Source of the DNA: JAAFHS01 sp031396505
Lineage (GTDB): Bacteria; Pseudomonadota; Alphaproteobacteria; Rhodobacterales; Rhodobacteraceae
Assembly (NCBI GenBank): GCA_031396505.1
Contig: JANNKX010000223.1
Span: 1-5,332, forward strand
Reading direction: 5' to 3'
Length of the DNA stretch: 5,332 nt
Part shown: one piece after another, positions 1-5,328 of the stretch
Layout: each line of letters opens with the position of its first letter
Position numbering within the stretch: position 1 is the stretch's first letter
Made by a program: the position numbers and the translations under genes
The notes under the pieces: model-generated
Told to the model about the DNA's origin: nothing
The model's database searches: none
The model's input: the letters and a program-made list of their open reading frames with translations, nothing else

Positions 1-460
1 CAATGATCCGGCACAGGTTGTGGTGTCCGGGCATGTGGGGGCCGTGACGCGGGCGTTGGAAATTGCAAAGGCGCGGGGGGCCAAACGCGCGATCCTGCTG
101 CCGGTCAGCGCGCCGTTTCATTGCGCGCTGATGTCGCCCGCAGCGGCGGTGATGGGCGAGGCGCTGGCGGGCGTGGTGATATCGGCCCCGGTGGTGCCGG
201 TTGTGGTGAATGTGCGGGCCGAGGCGGTGACCGAACCGGACCGCATCCGCGCATTGCTGGTGGCGCAGGTGACAGGATCGGTGCGCTGGCGCGAATCGGT
301 GCAGTGGATGGCCGGGGCAGGGGTCACGGATTATTGGGAAATCGGGGCGGGCAAGGCGCTGTCGGGCATGATCAAGCGTTGTGTCGAAGGGGCCACGACG
401 TGCGCAATCGGTACGGCAGACGACGTGATTGCGGCAAAAGCAGCAACCACTGCGCAGTGA
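1..460 (+). CDS. fabD: Malonyl-CoA:ACP transacylase FabD, 3' part (left-truncated)
   Basis: FabD moves the malonyl group from malonyl-CoA to the acyl carrier protein in the cytoplasm, supplying the extender unit for type II fatty acid synthesis. The frame is open from base 2 through the left edge, so the N-terminal half with the nucleophilic Ser (GHSxGE) lies outside the window; about 152 codons of a normal ~310 remain. Visible family landmarks are NDPAQVVVSGH at the start, LPVSAPFHCALM with the catalytic His at bases 119-121 (equivalent to the VSVPSHCALM region of E. coli FabD), PVVVNVRA, VRWRESVQWM, and the C-terminal EIGAGKALSGMIKR. The stop is TGA at 458-460, 16 bases before fabG, so the two are almost certainly one operon. 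Nothing in the visible part suggests decay. Confidence 0.95.
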   Translation, partial: NDPAQVVVSGHVGAVTRALEIAKARGAKRAILLPVSAPFHCALMSPAAAVMGEALAGVVISAPVVPVVVNVRAEAVTEPDRIRALLVAQVTGSVRWRESVQWMAGAGVTDYWEIGAGKALSGMIKRCVEGATTCAIGTADDVIAAKAATTAQ

Positions 461-464
461 AACG

Positions 465-470
465 AAAGGG
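465..470 (+). promoter_or_regulatory. Ribosome binding site of fabG
   Basis: AAAGGG lies 6 bases before the ATG at 477. It fixes the fabG start there rather than at the in-frame TTG at 429, which would overlap fabD and add a 16-residue tail that the family does not have. Confidence 0.6.
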
Positions 471-476
471 ACGGCG

Positions 477-1214
477 ATGTTTGATCTGACGGGAAAATGC
501 GCACTGATCACGGGTGCATCGGGTGGTATCGGGGCGGAAATCGCGCGGGTTTTGCACGGCGCAGGCGCGCGGGTGTGTCTTTCGGGCACGCGGGTGGAAC
601 CCTTGGAGGCCTTGGCGGCAGAATTGGGCGACCGCGCGCATGTGTTGCCATGCAACCTGTCGGATGCGGTTGCAGTGGAAGGTCTGGTTAAGGCGGCGGC
701 CGAGTTGATGGGGGCTGTCGATGTGCTGGTGAACAACGCAGGCATCACGCGTGATGGCCTTGCCATGCGGATGTCGGATGATGACTGGGCATCGGTCCTC
801 GATGTGAACCTGACAGCGACGTTCCGGCTGTGCCGGGCGGCGATGCGGGGGATGATGAAGGCGCGCTGGGGGCGGATCATCAACATCTCGTCCGTGGTGG
901 GCAGTACGGGCAATCCGGGGCAGGCGAACTATGCCGCATCCAAGGCGGGCATGATCGGGATGTCGAAAAGCATTGCGGCGGAAGTGGCCAGCCGGGGCAT
1001 CACGGTGAACGCGGTGGCACCGGGGTTCATCGCAACGGCGATGACGGACAAACTGAACGAAGATCAGGCGGCGCGTATCCTGACGCAGATTCCGGCGGGC
1101 CGGATGGGCGATGTGGCCGATATCGCGGCGGCGGTGCTGTATCTGGCAAGTCCCGAGGCGGGTTATGTGACCGGGGCGACACTGCATGTTAACGGTGGCA
1201 TGGCCATGATCTGA
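477..1214 (+). CDS. fabG: 3-oxoacyl-[ACP] reductase FabG
   Basis: NADPH-dependent reduction of 3-oxoacyl-ACP to 3-hydroxyacyl-ACP, the first reductive step of each type II fatty acid elongation cycle; cytoplasmic, normally a tetramer. The 245-residue product has the usual FabG length and all short-chain dehydrogenase landmarks: the Rossmann motif TGASGGIG (residues 12-19), NNAG (86-89), the structural Asn111, and a catalytic triad Ser139, Tyr152, Lys156 within ISSVVG...YAASK. It ends with the family pattern YVTGATLHVNGGMAMI. The start at the ATG is supported by the AAAGGG site and by the standard N-terminus MFDLTGKCALITG. It follows fabD by 16 bases and precedes the hydrolase by 2 bases. The fabD context favours true FabG over other SDR reductases. 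Confidence 0.96.
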   Translation: MFDLTGKCALITGASGGIGAEIARVLHGAGARVCLSGTRVEPLEALAAELGDRAHVLPCNLSDAVAVEGLVKAAAELMGAVDVLVNNAGITRDGLAMRMSDDDWASVLDVNLTATFRLCRAAMRGMMKARWGRIINISSVVGSTGNPGQANYAASKAGMIGMSKSIAAEVASRGITVNAVAPGFIATAMTDKLNEDQAARILTQIPAGRMGDVADIAAAVLYLASPEAGYVTGATLHVNGGMAMI

Positions 1215-1216
1215 CG

Positions 1217-2008
1217 ATGGCGGACCGGGCGGCACAGACAATCTTCGACGGCGCGCATCTGCGTGCGGTGTTAACGCGGCCGGATGCAAAACTGGGCAGG
1301 CCGCATGGGTTGTTTGTCAGCTTTGACCACTGGCGCAAGGACCGGGTGGGGTTTCCGGCCATGGTTCCGGTCGCGACGGCCCTGACGATGGGCTATGCCA
1401 GCCTTGCCATCATGACGGCGGCGAATGACTGGTTTCTGAACCCCGACCTTGACCCTTTGCGCGATGTGCTGGCGCAGCTTTCGGCGGGTTACCGGGTGGT
1501 GCGGGCATCGGGGTTTTCGATGGGTGGCTACGGTGCGTTGCTGTGCAGTGCGGCCCTGCGACTGGATCATGTGACGCTGTTCGCACCACAAGTGTCGATC
1601 CGCGCGCAGATCGTGCCGTTTGAGCATCGCTGGCGGACCGAGGCAGCACAGATCGCATCACCGCTGACCACGTTGCAAGATCAACTGGGAACGGTGGTGC
1701 CGCCCGGTTTGCGTGGTGTCATGGTTTTTGATCCGTTCTATGCGCCAGCGGAACGCCTGCACGCGCGCGCCATTCAGGCGATTGCACCGGGTATTGCACG
1801 GGTGCCGATGCCATTTTCGGGCCATCCGCCGACGGCTGTGATCATGGCGGCAAAGGCCTTTTCGGGGGTGCAACGCAAGATGATCGACGGCACCCTCTGC
1901 GCGACGGACCTGCGCCATCTGCACCGCACGGAACGTGAAAACTGCCCGGCCTACCTTGACGCGATGGTGGCCGTTTTGAAGGCGCGCGGGGGGACGGCAT
2001 CCTTGTAG
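1217..2008 (+). CDS. Alpha/beta-hydrolase fold protein of unknown substrate, coupled to fabG
   Basis: A 263-residue protein with alpha/beta-hydrolase features but no family name I can give. The nucleophile elbow GFSMGG places the likely catalytic Ser at residue 101, followed by small residues as expected. FDPFYAPAERLHA (Asp172) and FSGHPPT (His203) are plausible acid and base of the triad in the right order and spacing. The N-terminal strand GLFVSFDHWRKDR resembles the first core strand seen in small esterases. There is no signal peptide or membrane segment, so it should be cytoplasmic. The ATG begins 2 bases after the fabG stop with no clear Shine-Dalgarno sequence, suggesting translational coupling in the fab operon. 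An esterase or thioesterase acting on acyl groups would fit this place, but that is inference from position only. It ends 2 bases from the oppositely oriented RTX gene. Confidence 0.75.
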   Translation: MADRAAQTIFDGAHLRAVLTRPDAKLGRPHGLFVSFDHWRKDRVGFPAMVPVATALTMGYASLAIMTAANDWFLNPDLDPLRDVLAQLSAGYRVVRASGFSMGGYGALLCSAALRLDHVTLFAPQVSIRAQIVPFEHRWRTEAAQIASPLTTLQDQLGTVVPPGLRGVMVFDPFYAPAERLHARAIQAIAPGIARVPMPFSGHPPTAVIMAAKAFSGVQRKMIDGTLCATDLRHLHRTERENCPAYLDAMVAVLKARGGTASL

Positions 2009-2010
2009 GT

Positions 2011-3471
2011 CTACAGGAACACGATGTCATTCACGCCGAAATCCTGTAGCGCGGTGTTTTGCAGCACAACCTGCGTATAGCCCCCCGACACGACCACATC
2101 CTGCCCAACCTGACTGATCCGCACGGTGGACGCGCGCACGCCGACAAAATGCAGCACATCTTCGTTGGCGTTGAAATCGGTGATCCGGTCTGTGCCGCTG
2201 CGTCCGCTGAACACAAAGATGTCGGCACCCGCATCGCCGGACATGGAATCGTTGCCATAGCCGCCGGTGATCACATCATTGCCGTTGCCGCCCCAGATCG
2301 TATCATTGCCATTGCCACCATATGCTGCATCGTTTCCTTCGCTGCCCCAGATGTTGTCATGGCCATCGTCACCCCAGATCGTGTCATTGCCGCCACCGCC
2401 AAAGCCAAAGTCATTGCCGCCGCCCAGCCGAAAGGTTTCCGCCTGCGCAAAACCGGTGGCCCAGTCATTGCCGGCCCCGGTGTTCACCACAGTGACGCCG
2501 CCACCCAGGCGCACGGTATCATGGCCCGCACCCAGCGTGACCTCTTCCACCGCGATCAGATCCAGAATGCGCTGGCTTCCGGGGGTTTTATCGATGACCC
2601 GCGTGCTGGTCGATGACACTTCGATCAGGGAAACGGCGGTGGTGCCCGACCAGACGGTGACCTTGTCATAGCCGGGCCCGGCCATCACCTGCCGGAAATT
2701 GCTAAGCGTGAGGTTAAAGCTGTCATTGCCAGCGGTGCCTGCCAGCGCGGGGGGCGGGGTCACGCGGTGGGTAATGGTGTTGGCCGACAGCCCCGGCTGC
2801 AGGGCGGCATAGGCAAGGCTGCGGCCCAACATGCCTGAAAAGCCGGTGGCGTCGTCGTAGTGAATGAAATCCCAACGAAACATGTCATCGGATGAAATGC
2901 GCGCATTGGCGGCCACCTGATCCGGGTTCACAAGGCTGACGGTTCCAAGCTCATCAGCGACGGCGCGCTGTTGGGCTTGCACGGTATCCCAGTTTTGCGC
3001 GTGACCATTGGCAAAGGTGCGGAAATTGTGTGGCGCGTCAGATAAGCCTGACAGCACCATGTCATGCGCACCAAACCGCGCGGTCAGCGTGGCATGCAGG
3101 GCGCGCAGGTTTGCGCCATATTCGGCGGCGGCGGCGGCGTTGAAGGTATCGGCCTCGCCATGCACCCAGATCATGCTTTCCAGATAGGCACCGGGCACAT
3201 AGGACGGTGAGGCGGGGTTCAGGATCGACCAGAGTTGCGTCATGAGGGCAGAAAGGTTGCTGCCCATCGGCGTGGTGGCGGTCGCCGCGTTCCAGTTGCC
3301 AGACCCGGTGTTCAGGCGTTCCGACAGGGCCGAACCGTTGTAGGCCGCATGGACCAGCATCCCGCCATTTTGCGCGACGTGGCGAAACACCTCGACCCCC
3401 AGTTGCACCGAATTGGCATTGGACTGACCGGCAAGGACAACGATGGGAATACGGGGAGTTGGTATGGGCAT
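2011..3471 (-). CDS. Secreted SGNH/sialate O-acetylesterase-like esterase with RTX repeats
   Basis: A 486-residue two-part protein. The N-terminal part (about residues 8-225) looks like the SASA/CE6 type of SGNH esterase: PIVVLAGQSNAN with nucleophile Ser17 in GQSN, WVHGEADT (102-109) in place of the usual WxQGExD block, and DFIHYD with the Asp201-x-x-His204 pair. The likely reaction is removal of acetyl groups from a carbohydrate. Residues 245-348 are a beta-rich linker with degenerate RTX-like turns. Residues 349-420 are eight RTX nonapeptides, followed by a serralysin-like end (TDRITDFNANEDVLHF) and a short hydrophobic C-terminus. There is no N-terminal signal peptide, which fits type I secretion with a C-terminal signal; no exporter genes are in the window. 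The start is uncertain: ATG at 3471 lies next to the conserved core and has a weak GGATGAGAG upstream; ATG at 3483 is possible; the open frame to 3735 would cross the acpP promoter and is unlikely. Confidence 0.88.
   Translation of the reverse strand: MPIPTPRIPIVVLAGQSNANSVQLGVEVFRHVAQNGGMLVHAAYNGSALSERLNTGSGNWNAATATTPMGSNLSALMTQLWSILNPASPSYVPGAYLESMIWVHGEADTFNAAAAAEYGANLRALHATLTARFGAHDMVLSGLSDAPHNFRTFANGHAQNWDTVQAQQRAVADELGTVSLVNPDQVAANARISSDDMFRWDFIHYDDATGFSGMLGRSLAYAALQPGLSANTITHRVTPPPALAGTAGNDSFNLTLSNFRQVMAGPGYDKVTVWSGTTAVSLIEVSSTSTRVIDKTPGSQRILDLIAVEEVTLGAGHDTVRLGGGVTVVNTGAGNDWATGFAQAETFRLGGGNDFGFGGGGNDTIWGDDGHDNIWGSEGNDAAYGGNGNDTIWGGNGNDVITGGYGNDSMSGDAGADIFVFSGRSGTDRITDFNANEDVLHFVGVRASTVRISQVGQDVVVSGGYTQVVLQNTALQDFGVNDIVFL
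2212..2427 (-). repeat. RTX calcium-binding nonapeptide block (8 units)
   Basis: Eight consecutive nine-residue units of the pattern GGxGNDxIx, residues 349-420 of the esterase, for example GGGGNDTIW, GGNGNDTIW, GGNGNDVIT and GGYGNDSMS. Such repeats bind Ca2+ and fold into a parallel beta-roll after export to the calcium-rich exterior. Three units carry Trp at the ninth position (IW), which is less usual than Leu or small residues. On the + strand the block shows as recurring TCATTGCC. Confidence 0.92.
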
Positions 3472-3562
3472 GGCGGCTCTCATCCAGGTGTGCGGTTGGA
3501 TGCAGCGTGCCGGAATTGCGGTTACCGGGAGGTTTCCGGCGGGGCAAAGAATACCTAAACGT

Positions 3563-3572
3563 AAACGCGTTT
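3563..3572. promoter_or_regulatory. Candidate operator 1, AAACGCGTTT palindrome
   Basis: A perfect 10-bp palindrome, preceded by a tandem TAAACG duplicate (3556-3561 and 3562-3567) and enclosed in a wider inverted repeat GGGCAAA (3542-3548) / TTTGCCC (3570-3576). AAAC/GTTT arms around a central CG resemble LacI-family operators, but no regulator is encoded nearby. It lies about 90 bases upstream of the esterase start and 45 bases upstream of the acpP -35 box, so it could act on either gene. Confidence 0.35.
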
Positions 3573-3609
3573 GCCCAACCCTTGCCGCAATCCGGGCAGC
3601 CATCTTGGG

Positions 3610-3618
3610 AAACCGTTT
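3610..3618. promoter_or_regulatory. Candidate operator 2, AAACCGTTT palindrome at the acpP -35 box
   Basis: An odd palindrome AAAC-C-GTTT with the same arms as the palindrome at 3563-3572; both are followed by the shared string CGTTTGCC (3568-3575 and 3614-3621). It overlaps the proposed -35 element of acpP, a position typical of a repressor site. Functional assignment is inference. Confidence 0.3.
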
Positions 3619-3645
3619 GCCATGGGCCTGCACCCTTGCTATAGG
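3617..3645 (+). promoter_or_regulatory. Sigma-70-like promoter of acpP
   Basis: TTGCCA (3617-3622) and TATAGG (3640-3645) are separated by exactly 17 bases, matching the -35/-10 consensus at 5 of 6 and 4 of 6 positions. Transcription would start near 3652, giving a leader of about 100 bases before acpP. It is the best promoter I can see in this intergenic region. Confidence 0.55.
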
Positions 3646-3655
3646 CGCGCCAGAC

Positions 3656-3682
3656 TTTGAAGCCGCTTGAATTGGCTTCGGG
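3656..3682 (+). other. Hairpin at the 5' end of the acpP leader
   Basis: GAAGCC (3659-3664) and GGCTTC (3674-3679) form a perfect 6-bp stem with a 9-base loop; three further T-G wobble pairs (3656-3658 with 3680-3682) would extend it in RNA. If transcription starts near 3652 the hairpin sits at the extreme 5' end of the message, where it could protect the abundant acpP transcript from degradation. There is no T run after it, so it is not a terminator. Confidence 0.4.
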
Positions 3683-3710
3683 ATACCCTGATACTGTTGG
3701 GGAAGACGTG

Positions 3711-3743
3711 ACCTGAACGGGGCCAGCCCCTGCAACCTGAACG
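3711..3743 (+). repeat. Direct repeat ACCTGAACG in the acpP leader
   Basis: ACCTGAACG occurs at 3711-3719 and again at 3735-3743, 24 bases apart. Between them is a small GC stem, GGGG (3719-3722) with CCCC (3727-3730). The second copy abuts the Shine-Dalgarno sequence GAGGA (3743-3747). It may be a local duplication or a translation-control element. Confidence 0.4.
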
Positions 3744-3752
3744 AGGAATGAC

Positions 3753-3986
3753 ATGAGCGATATCGCAGCCCGCGTGAAGAAGATCGTGGTTGAACATCTG
3801 GGCGTGGAAGAAGACAAGGTGGCCGAGAACGCGTCGTTCATCGACGATCTGGGTGCCGACAGTCTGGACACCGTGGAACTGGTGATGGCGTTCGAAGAGG
3901 AATTCGGGATCGAGATCCCGGATGATGCGGCAGAAACCATCCAGACCTTTGGCGATGCAGTGAAATTCATCACCGAAGCGGCCTGA
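3753..3986 (+). CDS. acpP: Acyl carrier protein AcpP
   Basis: The small acidic carrier that holds the growing acyl chain on a 4'-phosphopantetheine arm in fatty acid synthesis and also supplies lipid A and phospholipid acyltransferases. The 77-residue product has normal length and the invariant DSLD motif with Ser37 as the attachment point, in the context FIDDLGADSLDTVELVMAFEEEFGIEIPDD, a near-consensus helix II. The start is fixed by GAGGA five bases upstream. It has its own promoter and a strong terminator, so it is probably a single-gene transcript. In many proteobacteria acpP follows fabG and precedes fabF; here it is parted from fabG by two genes and is not directly followed by fabF. Confidence 0.98.
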   Translation: MSDIAARVKKIVVEHLGVEEDKVAENASFIDDLGADSLDTVELVMAFEEEFGIEIPDDAAETIQTFGDAVKFITEAA

Positions 3987-4011
3987 CGACATCGCTTGAT
4001 TGCGGCCATTG

Positions 4012-4035
4012 GGGCGTCCTTCGGGGCGCCCTTTT
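4012..4035 (+). terminator. Intrinsic terminator of acpP
   Basis: An 8-bp stem (GGGCGTCC 4012-4019 with GGGCGCCC 4024-4031, one T-G wobble) closed by the very stable TTCG tetraloop and followed by TTTT at 4032-4035. It lies 25 bases after the acpP stop, so acpP should end here and the downstream gene should need its own promoter. Confidence 0.88.
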
Positions 4036-4097
4036 GATTGCGACGTCGGCGGAAAATCACAGGGGCGGTGCTGCGGTCTTGAGCCTGTCATCCGATA

Positions 4098-4112
4098 GCC
4101 CCACTGTGGGGC
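4098..4112. promoter_or_regulatory. 15-bp palindrome upstream of the ureohydrolase gene, candidate operator
   Basis: GCCCCAC-T-GTGGGGC is a perfect 7-bp inverted repeat around one base, ending 20 bases before the ATG at 4133. As DNA it looks like a binding site for a dimeric regulator; as RNA it could form a 5-bp GC stem with an ACTGT loop near the ribosome binding site. A poor -35-like TTGAGC at 4079-4084 is the only promoter hint, with no good -10. Confidence 0.4.
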
Positions 4113-4132
4113 AAAACGGGCGGGGCAGGCAT

Positions 4133-5068
4133 ATGGCAAATCTGGGGGCGATGTTCGGGGCGGGGGCGGCGGACACCTTTATGGGGGTACCGCGCAGCCG
4201 CGATCTTTCGCGCCTTGACGTGCGGATGGCATTGATCGGGGCGGATGGCTGTACGCCCTATCCGGCTGTCGGATTCTACTGCGCGGGGGGGCCTGCGGCC
4301 ATTCGTGCGGCAGGGGCGGTATATGCCGCGAATTTAACACATGTGAATTTCGATCTGGGCGCGCCGGTGTTTCCGGGGGCGGTGTCTTGCGTCGATGCAG
4401 GCGATCTGCCGCAGGACGAAGGCGACGCGGCAGGCAACCGCGCGCGAATCTTCGGGGCGGTGTCGACGGTGCTGGACCGGGGTGGGGTGCCGTTGTTGAT
4501 CGGGGGGGATGACAGCCTGCCAATTCCGATGCTGGAGGCGTATGGCGCGCGCAGACGGGTCTTCACGGTGTTGCAGATCGACGCGCATATCGACTGGCGT
4601 GATGAGGTGGGGGGGGAGCGGCTGGGCCTGTCATCGACGATGCGGCGCGCGTCGGAAATGGGACATGTGGAGCGTATCATTCAGGTGGGCAGCCGGGGGA
4701 TCGGGTCGGCAAGGGAAAGTGATCTTGCGGATGCGATTGAATGGGGGGTGCATTTCGTGCCGGCGGGCGAGGTGGCCCGCGCTGGTGTGGGCCGCGCGAT
4801 TGATCTGGTGCCCGACGGGGCCGAGGTGATTGTGTGTTTTGATGTCGATGCGCTCGACCCCGCGATCATGCCTGCGGCGATCGGGCGGGTGGCGGGGGGG
4901 CTGGGATATTGGCAGGTGCTGGAACTGATCGGGGGCGTGGCGGAGCGGGCGCGGATATCGGGGTTCGCGATGACGGAATTCATGCCGGACCGCGATATCG
5001 ACGGGATGGGGGCGATGGTGGCCGCACAGCTGCTGGCAGGTGTGATGGGGATCGTGGCCCGGCAGTGA
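4133..5068 (+). CDS. Arginase/agmatinase family ureohydrolase with GGDDS variant
   Basis: A 311-residue member of the binuclear metal ureohydrolases, which release urea from guanidino compounds (arginine, agmatine, guanidinobutyrate and similar). Metal-site motifs are in the standard order: GGDDS (124-128), DAHID (150-154) and FDVDALDP (236-243). Asp150, His152, Asp154, Asp237 and Asp239 are intact, but the first ligand, His in the usual GGDHS, is Asp127. The usual TPEPGG-like segment after the last motif is replaced by PAAIGRVAGGL. GLSSTMRRASEM (165-176) and QVGSRGIGSAR (184-194) fit a divergent agmatinase-like branch. I recall GGDDS in some related proteins, so this may be a subfamily rather than a dead enzyme. 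The substrate is not predictable. The ATG at 4133 gives normal family length and follows a GGGGCAGG stretch; an in-frame TTG at 4034 would start inside the acpP terminator. Several G7-G8 runs occur in the gene. Confidence 0.88.
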   Translation: MANLGAMFGAGAADTFMGVPRSRDLSRLDVRMALIGADGCTPYPAVGFYCAGGPAAIRAAGAVYAANLTHVNFDLGAPVFPGAVSCVDAGDLPQDEGDAAGNRARIFGAVSTVLDRGGVPLLIGGDDSLPIPMLEAYGARRRVFTVLQIDAHIDWRDEVGGERLGLSSTMRRASEMGHVERIIQVGSRGIGSARESDLADAIEWGVHFVPAGEVARAGVGRAIDLVPDGAEVIVCFDVDALDPAIMPAAIGRVAGGLGYWQVLELIGGVAERARISGFAMTEFMPDRDIDGMGAMVAAQLLAGVMGIVARQ

Positions 5069-5075
5069 GGGGGAG

Positions 5076-5105
5076 TGTCCCACGGAGGGACAGAGTGGCC
5101 GCTCT
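5076..5105 (+). terminator. Paired hairpins after the ureohydrolase gene, possible weak terminator
   Basis: TGTCCC (5076-5081) and GGGACA (5087-5092) form a perfect stem with a 5-base loop; directly after it AGAG (5092-5095) and CTCT (5102-5105) can pair around TGGCCG, as an alternative sharing A5092. There is no T run (the sequence continues AATAAAAT), so it may stabilise the 3' end or act with Rho rather than terminate by itself. Confidence 0.35.
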
Positions 5106-5232
5106 AATAAAATCAATGGGTTGGCGACGGCGTTATGTTTTTGTTAGGGATTGGGGGCCGTGGTTTTGGCCCGGCGGGGGGCAGGTCAGGGCTGTGGATT
5201 TTTGGGGTAGGTTTCGCGCGGATGACGGATCA

Positions 5233-5328
5233 TAGGGTGGGGGGGTCGGGGATCGCCGGAGGGGATGGGAATGCGTGCGGAGGCGTTGGTGATTTGTTGA
5301 AGGAAAGACGTGGGTTTCACCCACCCTA
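5233..5328. repeat. REP-like element: 9-bp inverted repeat with terminal hairpin
   Basis: TAGGGTGGG (5233-5241) and CCCACCCTA (5320-5328) are perfect inverted repeats 78 bases apart. The right arm overlaps a tight hairpin GTGGGT-TTC-ACCCAC (5310-5324). Sequences of the form TAGGGTGGGTGAAACCCAC are, to my knowledge, widespread extragenic repeats in Rhodobacterales and some other bacteria. The element may continue past the window edge. It contains no convincing gene. Confidence 0.45.

Noticed and set aside
429..476. Upstream TTG start at 429 for fabG
   Set aside because: It overlaps fabD, and the ATG at 477 has an AAAGGG site and the standard FabG N-terminus.
372..1289. 305-codon open frame on the - strand
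   Set aside because: It is the antisense shadow of fabG; the product is rich in Arg, His and Pro with no recognisable motif, as expected for reverse frames of GC-rich genes.
2212..2427. CRISPR-like or tandem DNA repeat suggested by recurring TCATTGCC
   Set aside because: The periodicity is 27 bases and in frame, matching RTX nonapeptides in the coding sequence, with no spacers.
3472..3735. N-terminal extension of the RTX esterase to an ATG at 3735
   Set aside because: The extra 88 residues are Arg/Pro-rich without domain features, and the DNA holds the acpP promoter and leader. A start at 3471 or 3483 is more likely.
3062..4060. 332-codon open frame on the - strand
   Set aside because: It covers acpP in antisense and the esterase in another frame; no coherent domains, while both overlapped genes have clear family motifs.
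4034..4132. Upstream TTG start at 4034 for the ureohydrolase
   Set aside because: It lies in the T run of the acpP terminator, has no ribosome site, and adds a low-complexity tail beyond usual family length.
5116..5235. Short + strand reading frame (39 codons, Trp-rich)
   Set aside because: No ribosome site and no recognisable family; runs into the repeat element. Probably chance in G-rich DNA.
5133..5324. 63-codon - strand reading frame
   Set aside because: Its start lies in the REP-like hairpin and the product is Pro/His/Arg-rich; most likely a spurious frame across the repeat.
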